A DNA stretch of 64,000 nucleotides from Crossaster papposus (lineage: Eukaryota > Echinodermata > Asteroidea > Velatida > Solasteridae). The stretch's first letter is position 1, and the number at the start of each line of letters is the position of its first letter. Of the stretch, positions 10,322 to 23,800 are shown one piece after another. The stretch is taken from the NCBI GenBank assembly GCA_037893245.1, contig JBAIAA010000313.1:1052001-1116000 (forward strand), read 5' to 3'. A program made the translations under genes and the position numbers. The notes beneath the pieces are model-generated. The model was not told the DNA's origin. It searched no databases and was given only the letters and a program-made list of their open reading frames with translations.

Positions 10322-10480
10322 AACCCTAGTTTTTAAGTAATTTAAGTACAATAAAAAAATCTAATTCGTGAATTTCCTAGTGGAGACGTCAGTATTCATC
10401 TATAGAAATTACCCTTTGGAGACCTTCAGTCACTCCCATTGTGTTCACGTCTCCAGAGGGTACCGCATTTCGCACCATCA
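10322..10480 (+). repeat. Right half of the dispersed repeat split by the LINE
   Basis: Matches the reverse complement of about 12310-12466, including AAGTAATTTAAGTACAAT and GTCTCCAGAGGGTACCG. Together with 7010-7204 it makes one copy. Confidence 0.8.
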
Positions 10481-10854
10481 TCGCGCTAACGACTTTAATT
10501 AAACACGATTAAAAGGGCATTACGCTCTGAAATCCCAGAGAAATTTCATGTTTTGGATTGTAAAATTATTGCTAGCATCTCAATTTATGAAAACCCAAAA
10601 ATTGCATGACAGGAAACTTTCAAAAATCTAAAATACATTGTGGACGCGTAGAATCGAAGCACTGAAGTACAAAGATGAAAATTTATGAAATAATTTTGTG
10701 GCGGTCAATCATTGGGTACAACATTTAGACTAACATGTTTTTTAATACACAAACATACCACAAGGGAAACTGACTTATATAGCCTTATATAAAAATGACT
10801 TATATAATTCTGTTCTGCAAATTGTGCATTTTGGCTGTCCTCAACAACCAATTT
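10481..10854. other. Unassigned AT-rich stretch
   Basis: No exon or clear repeat family is seen, apart from a short segment (AATACACAAACATACCACAAG) resembling the 2930 region. Confidence 0.3.
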
Positions 10855-11150
10855 ATTTATCGAACACCAGTTTATATAAATTAACAGAGCTGTTTTACAA
10901 GATGTAATTAAAATCACTTTCTAAACAATTTTGTTTATTGTTTTTATAAAAATAGAAAAGAAAATAGAGACGCATCAACCTTTGAATAATAATAATAATC
11001 GTGCTTATATAGCGCTTATTTATCAAACACCAGTTTATATAAATTTACAGAGCTGTTTTACAAGATGTAATTAAAATCACTTTTTAAACAATTTAATTTT
11101 TTTAATTTTTTTTTTTAAATAAAAAAAAATAGAGACATCAACATTTGAAT
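10855..11150. repeat. Tandem duplication of about 165 bp
   Basis: The block beginning ACACCAGTTTATATAAATT at about 10864 is repeated from about 11027, with the shared continuation ACAGAGCTGTTTTACAAGAT. Confidence 0.8.
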
Positions 11151-11412
11151 AATATTATTAATAATTGTCCTTATATAGTGCTTTCCATCGTATCAACGAT
11201 CTCAAAGCAAATCAAAGATCCCCATGGACCACGCGGCAGCCAGCACTCAATTGGCCTCGACCCTCACAGGTACTCATTTATACTCATGGGTAGAGATACA
11301 GAGGCAATTGTAGATAAGTGTCTTGCCCAAGGGCACTAACACCATGTTCCTGGCAGGGTTTGAACCCATGTACCATCGCACACTTCTAGTGGAACACCGT
11401 AACCAGGTCTTT
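11150..11412 (-). mobile_element. tRNA-derived SINE
   Basis: Read on the minus strand it has a tRNA-like head (GGTACATGGGTTCAAACCC) and a body with TGCCCTTGGGCAAGACAC and GATCGTTGATACGATGGAAA. It ends in GCACTATATAAGGACAA followed by an ATT-rich tail. Relatives lie at 48597, 53365 and 62003. It lies just beyond the GH3 stop codon and may fall in the 3' untranslated region. Confidence 0.75.
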
Positions 11413-11429
11413 ATAATCATTTATAATCG

Positions 11430-11435
11430 TTTAAT
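11430..11435 (-). terminator. Possible polyadenylation signal of the GH3 gene
   Basis: ATTAAA on the minus strand about 105 bases past the stop codon. It is a common variant of the polyadenylation hexamer, but chance occurrence in AT-rich DNA is possible. Confidence 0.25.
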
Positions 11436-11537
11436 CTTCAACAATTTTACCCACCACCATGACCAGGTTAATGGTTTTAGTACTGTTTTTGATTTAGTGG
11501 TTTTTTTTGTCTTAGTGATAGACAGCGCCTGTCCTGT

Positions 11538-11858
11538 TTAGTTACCCCTGGAGCGATCTACTTTTGGGCATCCTGCGAGATCCGTTTCTGGCCCGTCCAC
11601 TTGGAAGCTACCGGTCATCACATTGGAGTGAAGCCGTCCACCGATGCTTAGGCCGGGCTGCTGACCGCCAGCAAAGACGGTGAAGGTTCCGGGCTGAAGG
11701 ACCAGGCGGTCAGTGTAGGCCGCTCTCACACGGGCCGGAATGGACAGGCTGACTGTGATGGTCTGGAGGGAGGCAGCGTTGATGCGCTTGAAAGCCGCCA
11801 GCTGGATCTTGGGAACGGGCACAGATGCATGGTTCCAACTAATGTACACTTGCACCAC
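11538..11858 (-). CDS. GH3 gene exon 10 (C terminus, Fn3-like domain, stop)
   Basis: Encodes residues 655-760, starting VVQVYISW and ending DRSRGN before TAA. The pattern with PKIQLAAFKRI and LQPGTFTVFAGG matches the C-terminal fibronectin-III-like domain of GH3 enzymes. The acceptor reads TTTTTGAG on the minus strand, a weak pyrimidine tract interrupted by GA. Confidence 0.9.
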   Translation of the reverse strand: MVQVYISWNHASVPVPKIQLAAFKRINAASLQTITVSLSIPARVRAAYTDRLVLQPGTFTVFAGGQQPGLSIGGRLHSNVMTGSFQVDGPETDLAGCPKVDRSRGN

Positions 11859-14800
11859 CTCAAAAATTGTAAATGAAAAAAAACCCATCAATAAGGAAGT
11901 ACAAGAGAATCATGAACCAGCAACGTCTGAAACGCTTTTGTTAGTGTCAAACTTTCTGAAACGTAAACAATAGGGTTACGTTCACATTTCAGACATTACG
12001 ATTAGAAATTACGATTCAGACATTTCAAGAACTTAAGCTTCCTATTACAGGTAATCACCAATTACATGTACATTTTAAACATTTCCATTAATCTCTAAAC
12101 GTCTAAAAACGCTTAGACATTTTGTTCTGAAACCCAATATCCTAATTATTTTGAGGTTTGAAAATGTCTAAAATGTAATTGGTGATTATATTAGGAAGCT
12201 TATGTTTCAGACATATTAAATGCCTAAATCGTAATCTCTACTTGCGTTTCAGACATTTAATGTCAGACATTTGGGGGAAGGGGGGTGGTGGCATATTATT
12301 CAAATTGCAAATGGTCCGGCTTGCTTTGGTGCGAAATACGGTACCCTCTGGAGACCTGAACACAATGGGGACAAAAGGTCTCCAAAGGGTAATTTCTGTA
12401 GATGAATAGGTCTCCACTGGGAATTTCACGAATCAGATTTTTGGATTGTACTTAAATTACTCAAAAACTAGGGTTAGGATGTGGGTTAGGGTGAGTGTTT
12501 GGGTATGGGTATAATATTGGGTACATTAGGGTCAAAATTTCAACCCAGGAAAATAATTGTGGTTAAAATGAGAGCATTTTGAAAAACGTGCTCGACTTTT
12601 TAACAATTTTGTACACGAGAACAAAGCCATGTATAATATAGGGTATATTGGGTCGAAATTTCAACCCAGGAAAATAATTGTGGTTAAAATGGGAGCATTT
12701 TGAAAAACGTGCTCGACTTTTTAACCATTTTGTACACGAGAACAAAGCCATGTCTCCACAGTGATACAAAAATGCAAATACATGAACCACCCGTGTGCAA
12801 ACCATTAAGGTGATGTGTTCTAAAACACAGGTCTTCTATAATCGGAGCAGAGGTATAAATCTACTCTTTATATCCTAGTTTCAGCTCCATGTGAACTACA
12901 GTCTACAGACCTACCTCGTCTCCGGAGTACGAGCCCACATTCTCCAAGGTCACGTTCACAATAGTGTCATCACACGGCATGATGAGGTCTGGTTTCACGA
13001 CCAGCTTCGTGTACTCAAACTTGGTGTAGGAGAGTCCGTACCCAAACTGATAGAGCGGGGTACCACTGAAGTAGCGATAGGTGCGGTTTACCATGGAATA
13101 GTTTGTCATTGGGGGTACCTGCAAATTAAACACGGCAAACGAATGAGTACTAGCTGTAACACTTTGTAGGTGTTCATATGTGACCTGTCATCACAAAATG
13201 AGCGTAAAGTTGGCAAAGTCAAAAATTGAGATATGGGTATTTCTAAATTCTGTGGAAACAGAGCTTTCCAATGGTATATAACACTTGGAGGTTTGATACT
13301 CAATATTTGTTTAATTTTTATTTTTTAGTCTGGAGTCTTAATACAGAGATTATGAGAAAACGGGCATTTCTTGCGAGAAATTGTGTGAACGCGCAAAGAA
13401 AGGCATAGTCAAAATTGTCTCAATTTTTATTTTATTTTATCTGATCGTCCTGAAAAATTGGGAATTGATTGTTGGGGATTTAGTCTTTAAAAAAAACATA
13501 TAATCTCAAAATCGACCACCCCTTCAAATTTTGACTTTGACTGGCCGTACTGGGAAATCACTCCGTGCGACTTTACGCTCATTTTGTGATGACAGGTCAC
13601 ATATGAAAAAGGTTTGCGGTAGCACCATGTAATTCATTGTGAAGTTCTTTACAGAACCACAACACCACACAAGAGATTAATTACGTAGTGCTAACGAAAA
13701 CCTCTCTGGCGTGATTTGACTTGTGATTTGACTTGACCCCGGCCAGTCGCATTGCTTCAATACTTTCCTTTTATTTCAGGCTAGAAAAAGCGAGCAGAAC
13801 TAAATCATCCCTGGTATTTGAGTTAATTTGACGAGTAGAGCTCAATCCATGGGAAATTAGTAATAATAATAATAATAATTGTGCTTATACAGCGCTTTCC
13901 ATTGTATCAACGATCTTAAAGTGCTTTAAAATTAGTACACAAAGCTTAATTTGCCCGTCTAACTCCACATCAGGGACCAATTTCACGGAGCTGCTGAGCA
14001 CAAAAATTTGCTTAGCACAAAAATTTGCTTAGCACAAAAGTCTTGCTCATTAAAAACAAGTTATCAGCCAAAATTGTACGTGTTTTTCATGCTAAGCAAA
14101 AAAACAGCTGATTATCAATCAAAAACAATTAAGATCACATGAAAATTTGGTCTGTAACCTTGTTTTTACCAAGGACAAATGTTCATGCTAAGCAAATTTT
14201 TGTGCTTAGCAGCTCCGTGAAATTGGCCCCTGCTTAGCAGCTCTGGCAGGGTGGTTTATAACAAAATAAGCAATCTCATACTTTTAATATCCAGGAACCT
14301 AAAACCATTGATATGTATGGTTAGCTAATAAATCTTGTTAGAACAAAAATGATGCCAAGAACTCCCGATCGATTTGGTTAAGTAGTTTCAATTCTAGCAC
14401 CATTTTTCAGTTCTTGGTATCATTAACTTTCTAACAAGATTTCCTATCCGTATATATCAAAAGTGTAGGTCTCTGGATTAGTGTCAGTATGGGGTTGCAT
14501 TGTTTTATTAGCACCCTGTATATTGTTGGTTTGGCGCCGACTTTGAAAATTAAGATTGCAATATGTGACCTGCTCCAGGAAAAGGTGACATAAGTGGCGC
14601 TATGCATTTATGAGTAATAGCCTGTTTTTTGCCAAAATGGATTTTCATTTTTTGTCTTTAATATCTTTAATACATCTTTAATATCCAAAGTTTCAGATTT
14701 AACAAAAAGATGGAATTCGATAAATAAAGTGAAAAAAAAACTTTTAAGAGTGGATGGTTCCAATTATGTATTGTCGTAGTTTTGTTGTGTTTCGAAGCCT

Positions 14801-17800
14801 GTTTTCTCAGTTGTGTATTTTGAATTTCCGTGGAACCATTAATATGCAAAAACGTCATATCACCGGAACGGCAGGGGCTATGAAGCTGTACTATGTACCA
14901 AATGAAAGCTTATATGTGACCCGCTCCATCGAAATCAGAAATAAGTCTCGAAATGACTTTTTGAGATATGCACATGATGAGAAAGGGAATTTCACAAGCT
15001 TTCTAATGATACCCATCACAAGTGTGTATCTTCTTAGGTTAACGAGTTATGGTCTGATGAAGATGGCAGGTGTATATTTATTTGCCGAATCCACATTCCG
15101 AGAAAAACAGCTTTGAAATAAACAAAATTGACCAAAATCATACGGACAGCGCACACAAATCCTCTTCAGTTTCATCTTGACGGATCTTTTTACAAACAAG
15201 ACATTAATGACAATAATCTATGATAACTACACTTCCTAAAAATACAATGATCAGAAAAACGACTTGGTCATGATTTTCACCCATGCGTTCACTTCAACGG
15301 CCGATTGCGTAAAACGGCCCCAGCGACTTATTCCTGATTACGATGGAGCAGGTCACATATACTGGACTTTTTAATCATGTACATCATTCTATTTTTATTT
15401 TTTGCGACTTATGTCACCTTTTCCTGGAGCGGGTATTATGTGAAAGTCTACATTATAACTTTTTGGTCGTGATTAACTTTTTAGTCCAATTTGACTAATT
15501 TCCCTTGAGATACCTGGTCCATGGATGCCGGCCATGTGTACGGTAACCTTCCTGCTGGGTTGCTGGTACCCAAATAGTTGGTAAACACGTGCCTGATGGC
15601 CACACCGGTAGCTTGGGCCGGTAGGAAACACTGTACGATCACCGGGACAGCGGGATTGTGGACAGCCCAGGAGATGTCAAACGGCCCGGCAGTGAAGAGC
15701 AGCAAGACAACTGGCTTGCCGCCAGCTGTGGATTGTGAAAAGGGTTATTGGTCGATTGCTTGGTTTTTGTTTTGTGGGAGGGGGATTTAAAGTTCTTAAA
15801 GGGATCGTATACGTTTGGTAATACCCCAGTCACAATTGGCTTGCGATGGGTTTGCGATTAGTTTGCGGCGGATTTATAGGCATTTTCGGCCGGGGCCCCA
15901 CGGGACTCCTTGCGGCTGCCGGGTCATTTTTTGGCATCGGGCGGGCATCGAGTTACTTTTAACTCGGACTTAAAACCTGGTGCGGCGTTTCGCATCGCAA
16001 ACTGATCGCCAATAAATTGGTCGATGCCTAGCCGATGTCCGGCAGGGCATCGCACACGTCGGGCGGGCGCCGAGCCAAATTTTGGACAACCCAGACAATC
16101 AATATATCGGCCAGGCGCCGCCCACACGCCGACCGGGTCCCGCCAGGCGTCCGGCCGACTTGGCGGTGCCTGGCCGGAAATCGGCCGGGGGCCAGACGGC
16201 GCCCTGCCGGCGCCCAGCCTGAAATCGGTCATGCATCGGCCTGGGGCTCGCAGGGTAAAAAAAGCAGCTCTTCTACATCTACACACAGTTTATCACACAA
16301 GTTTCATAGTGCAAGTACTACATCTCTTCTTCAGCCACCAATGCAACAAGAACCAGGTTGTAGCGGTATAGCGTGCAAACGCCAACCTCTCCCTCAACCG
16401 GGCGACCTACACGCGCTGTGCAGGTGCCCGCAAGCGTTGTGGAGGTATCAACGGCATTTTCTTATTTAATGGCCCTGTCACACCAGAACATTTTAGGCCA
16501 ACGCGTGAGTGTTGTAATTTTGGCAACACGCTGGCAAACGCTAACCAACGCTAGGCCAGCGTTAGCAACACGATGAGCGCGTTACTCACACGCTGGGACA
16601 CGCTGTCATACGCTGAGGAAATTTTTTTCTTCAAAATAGCTACAATTTTCAGCGTTTGCCAGCGTGTGACTGCACACGCTGGCGGCGCGTTTTAGATTCC
16701 TTACTCACGCGTCGAACACGCTAGGCGTTCATTATCAACCCGCTACTCACACGCTGGCGTACGCCGGCGTACGCTTGCAACACGCTGGTTATGGCCCTGC
16801 CACACCAGGACGTTTTAGGCCAATGCATGAGTAGCGCGTTAAAAATAGTTGATACGCTGGCAATTGCTGAACTTTCACAGAAAAAGTCAAGTGGAACCGT
16901 GATTTCAACGTGTTCATACAGGTTGATAACGGGTTCATAGCGTATGCCGGCGCGTAAGTAGCGTGTGAGGAACGCGCTCAGCGTGTAATGAACGCATCAC
17001 TGATTTATATAAAAAATACGACAGCGGGTCGCCAGCGTGAGAGTAGTGGGTTGGTAACGATCGTCTAGCGCGTTCAACGCGTAAGTAACGGCCTTCTTGC
17101 GCGCCGCTAGCGTGTGCAGTCACACGCTGGCAAACGCTCAATTTGTTTAGGTATGTTGAAAAACGTATTTTTGTCTCAGCGTGTGACAGCGTGTTCCAGC
17201 GTGTGGGTAACGCGCTCAGCGCGTTGCGAACGCTGGCCTAGCGTTGGTCAGCGTTTACCCACGTGTTGCCGAAATTTCAACACGTTTGCCTAAAAACGTT
17301 CTGGTGTGACAGGGCCATTACTGTAGTAGCGCGTCATCTTTTTGTACAACTAATCATGTGTTCGTTGCCGTACGGTGGCGCGCGTTGGACCGCGCTACTC
17401 ACGCGCTGGGCAGTCGTTCATCAGTCGTCGAGCGCGTTACTAACGCGTTATTCACGCGCTGGCGAACGCTATGAACCCGTTATTAACGCGTTATGGACAC
17501 GCTGAAATCACGGTTCAACTTGACTTTTTCTGTGGAAGTTCAGCGTTTGCCAGCATATCAACTATTTTTAACGCGCTACTCACGCGTTGGCCTAAAACGT
17601 TCTAGTGTGACAGGACCATTAAGAAGGTCAGAGGAGAGCTTCTGCCGCCGGCCGTTGATCGCTGGCCACTCGACAGGCACACTACAGATGCCCGTCCGGC
17701 CGCCATACGACCTGTACGAATTGGTTGGCACCCTGCCGGATACCGCAGGGGTATCGCAAGGACATAAGCAGGGCACCGGACGAGTGCCTGCCGGACACCG

Positions 17801-20800
17801 GCCGATAAACGGGCCAATAATTCGACCCCATTTCCAAGAAAGTCGGCCGATCGCCGGTCGGCGACCCCCCGGGCCCCGTCATGGCAGCGTACGGGGCACT
17901 TTTAATTGTGACTGTGACCGCCATATCGCACGATCTTTCGCCGACCTCTACACGCCGGCCGATGCCTAGAAATCGCACACGCCGCCCGGGCTCCGCTTTA
18001 ATTGTGACTGGGGTTTAATTGGAACCTACTGTTTGTTTCAATCCTATATAGTTATAGATACCATAAAACTAATCTGTAAAAAATTCATTTCAAAAGGTGG
18101 TAGCAATTTTGAAATATTTGTCAAAAATCTGGAGCGGTTATGTCCACGCAGGAAGAATAATCTGCATTTGAATACACAATCTGAGAAACGTCACTGCAGT
18201 AACGGATGATGCATAAACACGCCAAGTTCAAGTTCGAAAATGTCTGTCAGCAGCGAGCAAGGCCGGAAATGCGTGGGTGTGCTTCCCGGCACTATCGGCC
18301 TGAACCCGCTTCGGATCGAGTTTCGTTAAAAATAATCCCGCCCCTCGGCTCCGTGATGTTAAAATAATCCCGGCGCGAACTGTTTAAGGCACTTTTGAAG
18401 GATCAATGGTTTCATTATACCAGTAAAAAAATAAGAAAAAATAATAACAGTTGGTAGACTTAATTGTGATGGATCATCAGTACATCTCAAGTCAACACAC
18501 AAGTAAATCAAGTGAAGTTCAGTGACACATTTCAAAGTAACTGTGACAAAGGCTTTCTTCTTTTATTTGAATAGTTTGTGAGTCAACTGGTAACTATAGT
18601 TAACTAATTGTTACAAATTTGTTACAGACTTGTGACATCGTTACGCCACTGTTGAAAAGTCTTATCGAAGTCATGCCTCTGTAAAAACAAAATGTCAAAC
18701 TTTTCAAATGTAGGTCAGAAATGGTAGGTCCAGATGCAAGATTTTTATTTCAAGGTAGGATGCACCATTGGTAATTGCTTGAATTACTATGAATGTGTGG
18801 ATTTGGGGGGTTGTATTTTATAGTAAATATCGTTTAACTAACCTGTCCAAAGTTTTACAATCATGAATGCCGAGAAAAGCACGAAAAACAGCGTTTAATT
18901 TCAACCGGCGTCGAGCAGTTATTCCTATGTTATTTGTGTTTTTTCGCGATCGCTGTCCCGCGATCGCAAATTTGTCTTTATAAAATTCCATTTTCGGAAT
19001 AATTACAGGATATCTAGCGCAATCTTTTTGCTGGATGCCTGGAATCATTGTTTACTTTCAAATGAGTAAGATATTTCTTAATAATTTGGTAGTAAATATT
19101 TTCGATATCTGCAAATGGTGTATCCCACCTTTAAGGTAAATGCTCAAGTACTTACTCACCTTGTTTCACAGTATCCTGGAGAAGTTGGAGTTGGTGGCCG
19201 GGCAGGGCAAGATTTATCCTGTCTTTACCTTCGCTCTCTATGGATGTACCTGCAAGTAAACGTCCAAGATGTTGAAACAACTGTCAAGAAATCAAGTGCT
19301 TTTTGAACTAGAAAGCAAGAGTCCAACTAGAGTCCAACCGGAGTGAATTTGGTCATAATCGCTAGGGGAAACGCTAATTATAAGCAAATTATAAGACAGC
19401 TTATATAAGACAGCTTATAAGTTGGTGATGTTGCCGAAAGGTGTTCTATCGACGAACCAAACCAGAACCAGAACCAGTATGCAGTCTTTATAATATTACA
19501 ATTAGCCACATCTGATGCTGCTTATATTCGCACACATGTTTAACTTAAACTGCCTGCTACTGACATATGTGACTCGCTCCATCGTAATCAGGAATAAGTC
19601 GCTGGGGCCATTTTACGCAATCGGCCGTTGAAGTGAACGCATGGGTGAAAATCGTGACCAAGTCGTTTTTCTGAACATTGTATTTTTAGGAGGTGTAGTT
19701 ATCACAAATTATTGTCATTAATGTCTTGTATGTAAAAACGATCCGTAAAGATAAAAATGAAGAGGATTTTGTGTGCGCTGTTCGTATGATTTTGGTCAAT
19801 TTTGTTTATTTCAAAGCCGTTTTTCTCAGAATGTGGATTCGGCAAATAAATATACACCTGTCATCTTCATCAGACCATAACTCGTTAAGCTAAGAAGATA
19901 CACATTTGTGATGGGTATTATTAGAAAGCTTATGAAATTCCCTTTCTCACCATGTGCATATCTCAAAAAGTCATTTCGAGACTTATTCCTGATTTCGATG
20001 GCGCGGGTCACATATGACTTTCAAATTCTTCCTCGAGGACGTCATACCTGAACCCAAGCAGACCACGACAAAATCGGCACCGCTGACGGCATTCATGACA
20101 CTGGACTGGTTATATCCTGCGCACTCCGGATTGTCACAGCCGGTCGCAAATTTTGTCGTAGCGGCGATGCTTTGCAAACCTTGGAGTGGTGTGGTGACAT
20201 ACTCGGGCAGGGAATTCGGAGCGTAGTCTCCGAACAACTGTTTAGAATCGTTTCCGAAGGGGCCAACAACCTACGTCGAAATAACAAATTGTGCTAAATG
20301 GTAGTATAAATTCCCTAGATTCTAAATTGGTTGTGAAATTTTCTCTAAAATGCCGAAATAGATGCATTTTTCAAAATGAACCACAAGGGGAAACTGGGTT
20401 GATGCCAGATGAACAAAGTTAAAAAAAAAGTAAAAAATTGAACATTAATAAATTGATGGGGCAGGGATTCAACCAGAGTTATCTATGTTGTAGTTTTCAA
20501 ATCAGTCAATATCTTTGTTCTGGGGTGCCAATTTTTGTGACTTGCGACTTGACTTGACGAAAAATGACTCGGGACTTGACTTGACTTGGAGAAAAATGAC
20601 TTGTGACTTGACTTGACTTGACTTGACTAAATTTGACTTGACGACATTGCAAGTCATCATGTATTTACTAGTTTATGTTATTTAACAAAAATTGTGTTCA
20701 ATCCGGCCACGGCAGCCGATTTTTTGTGATGGCAATGTTTTGTTTTGCCGCGTCCCAAATCTGTACGTAATACTGTGTACTACATGTACTGCATATACTG

Positions 20801-23800
20801 TGTGTACGCACATGCTATTTATTATATTGCAAATTCAAAGTGTCAGCTACATCGCATATACAGGGTGTCTCTAAAAAAAGTATACCCATTTTCAAATTCA
20901 TATTATTGCAAAATTACTGAACATTTCGGAAAAAGGCAAATGTCTGTGGAAAGGGTAGAATGCCCTCTGTCCAATGGTATAAGGTTCAATGTGTCATTGC
21001 CATGAATGACTGAACTAACAAGACAGTTATGAAAGGTACTGAAATCAGCACTGTGACAAGTTGGGATGATAAGTCAGGCAGTATGACATGAGACCAAGAT
21101 GCCAGCTATGCATTAACATGAATAGTGGCCATCACCTTGCATTTGTCAGGAAAGGGACCCTGTCATAATTTTTTCCAATGTGTTAAAACAGAAAAATAAT
21201 TTGTCCTTAAAAACACCTGCCGGAGCTTCGTCACTCAAGTAAAACCAACTTGTCACAGTGCTGATTTCAGTACCTTTCATAAATGTCTTGTTTGTTCAGT
21301 CATCCATGGCAATGACATAATTTACCTTATACTATTGGACAGAGTACATTCTACCCTTTCCACAGACATTTGTCTTTTTCTGAAATATTCAGTACTTTTG
21401 CAATAATACCAATTTTAAAATGGGTATACTTTTTTTAGAGACACCCTGTACATGTCTAGTCTTCCAATCCGTCACAGTGGAAGCTGTGTGAGCTTACTGT
21501 TAAAAGCTGTGCATTAACATTCAACAAAATTTATACAGACAGCTGGAAACGAGGTTATAGTGACATTGTTGACTTTCATTCGGGACTATAAATGACTTGA
21601 CTTGATGAGATAATTTGACTTGTGACTTGACTTGACTTGAGAAAAAATGACTTGATTACAACTCTGCTAGCAACATTAGCAATGTTGCATTGACCTTGGA
21701 AATCACAAACGGGGATGTCATAAAATCTTTTACCGCAAGCTTCCCAACACTTTTCAATGGCAGTACGCCTTCGTTCTTTAGCAAGACAAAGCTCTTGACG
21801 GCAGCTTCGATGGCAAGATTCTGGTGCCCGACACTCTCGACAACATCCTCGGCACGCAGCTTGGTGTAAGGGTTTCTAGCTGGCGGATCAAACTCCCCCA
21901 GCCTCATCCGGGTGTAGAACAGCGGCCGCACCAACGCCACCACGTCGTCCAAACTGATCAGGCGCTTGTTCACGGCTTCCGTGATGTGAAGATACACGAC
22001 GTCTTTGATGCTGGAGAGTTCCAGGTTGGCGCCCGCTTTGACGGCCAGCACAGCCGTTTCTAAGGAGGAGTTGGTGTAATGATGCGCGCTGCTGATCAAT
22101 TCCAGGGCAAACTCGTCGGTGACCACGTAGCCTTTGAAGCCAAACTGTTTGCGGAGGATGTCGCGAAGAAATCGAGTGTTGGCGCAGGCTGGCACACCAT
22201 TGATGCTATATAAGGCCGAGATGAACAAATGTCACAGCATGCATTAAAAGTAGTATACACCATCTGCTTTTGTTGTGATTTTCGGAAATTGATGCATTTT
22301 AGGGGATTCATATTTTATAGTAAATATTGTGATGCCGACCTGTTTAAAGTTTTGTGTTCATATAAGCTGGAAAAACCAAGAAAAAGGTGCTGTTCTTGCA
22401 GTTTGATTCCTTGACTTCTTTCAGACGAATTCAATCAATAATTGGGGGCAGTGTTTGAAAATCGTTTAAAAATGATACATTTTTTTGTTTAACCAGTTCG
22501 CGCCGGGATTATTTTAACATCACCGAGCCGAGGGGCTGGATTATTTTTTAACGAAACTCGATCCGAAGCAGGTTCAGGTCGATAGTGCCGGGAAGCAAAC
22601 CCACGCATTTCAGGCCTTGCTCGCTGCTGACAGACATTTCCGGCCTTGCTCGTGGCGTGTTTATGCGTCATCCGTTTTGAATCTGGGGAAAACTTGGCGA
22701 TTATATACGTCATCCGGCGCGGACTGGTTAAACCACAGCACACCAGGTGTCGTTATTTCACAGGATGCTTGAGACTGTTATTAACTTACAGTCAAGTATT
22801 AAGGTATTTCACAATAATTCAGTAGTTTTGTTTTTTGATGTTTGCAAATGGTGTATACTGCCTTCAACTTGGCTTCTTGTACATTGTAAATGTTTGCCAA
22901 ATATATGCAAAACTCTGGGTACCTGCATGGAAAATGTGAAAATTAAAGGTGAAATATACCTTTAGAAGCTGTCCAAAAAAGTACCCAACCAAAATACTGT
23001 TAACAAGTTTACTTTTGTAAACTTAATAATGACTCTAAAACAGATGAAGCATAAACACGCCACGAGCAAGGCCGGAAATGTCTGTCAGCAGCGAGCAAGG
23101 CCGGAAATGCGTGGCTGTGCTTCCCGGCACTATCAGCCTGAACCCGCCTCGGATCAAGTTTCGTTAAAAATAATCACGCCCCTCGGCTCGGTGATGTTTT
23201 TAAAATAATCCCGGCCTAAACTGATGGTTAAAGATCTCATTCGTAAAAAAACCACTAAAATCACTTTTTGTTAATGAAATGTTCACCCTCTCAACGTTGA
23301 GCGAGCCATTACATGATAATGCACAACACGACATAATAACATTTTTTGTGGAGCCGGTCAAATAAAGTTTTTCACATTTCAATTTATGAATATCTTGGCC
23401 ATATACCTGTTATAGCTGCACATGATGCTGTAGCTACCAGCCTTGATGCACTCATGGAACTGAGGTAGAAAGGTCATGAAGAGGTCACGGTCTGATACCT
23501 GAGGAAGCAAAACAAATCCGCGAACTAACAAACATTAACTGCCTGGGAAGATATGGGTTCAGTGGAACTCTTTTAAGGCCCTAATTTATGATGTTTCACT
23601 AATAATTTTTTTTTATAAGAAATCGCCCTAAGCCAATGATGAAACCTGGGCCCAATTTCTTGGCTCTGCTTCCTGTTAGCAAAAAATCTCTGCTTACTAT
23701 AGCAGAACATTTGGTGCTTACGGTAAACGTATTTCACGCGTTAGCGAGGAATTTTGGTCTCTGAGCATGCGTACATCCTGTAACTAAGGATTCTGTGCTT

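Larger units (their letters stand above)
15796..18201. mobile_element. TTAAAGGGATCGTATACG MITE split by a 2.2-kb element
   Basis: TTAA at 15796-15799 and the family terminus AAAGGGATCGTATACGTTTG are followed at 15823 by foreign DNA. The family sequence resumes at 18016 (TAATTGGAACC) and is cut off by a fragment of another MITE at 18203. Intact relatives are at 34183, 45201 and 61378. Confidence 0.85.

Noticed and set aside
15924-17978. Several open frames of 60-158 codons in the GC-rich block
   Set aside because: They follow the arms of foldback elements. GC-rich DNA has few stops, and no domain is visible.
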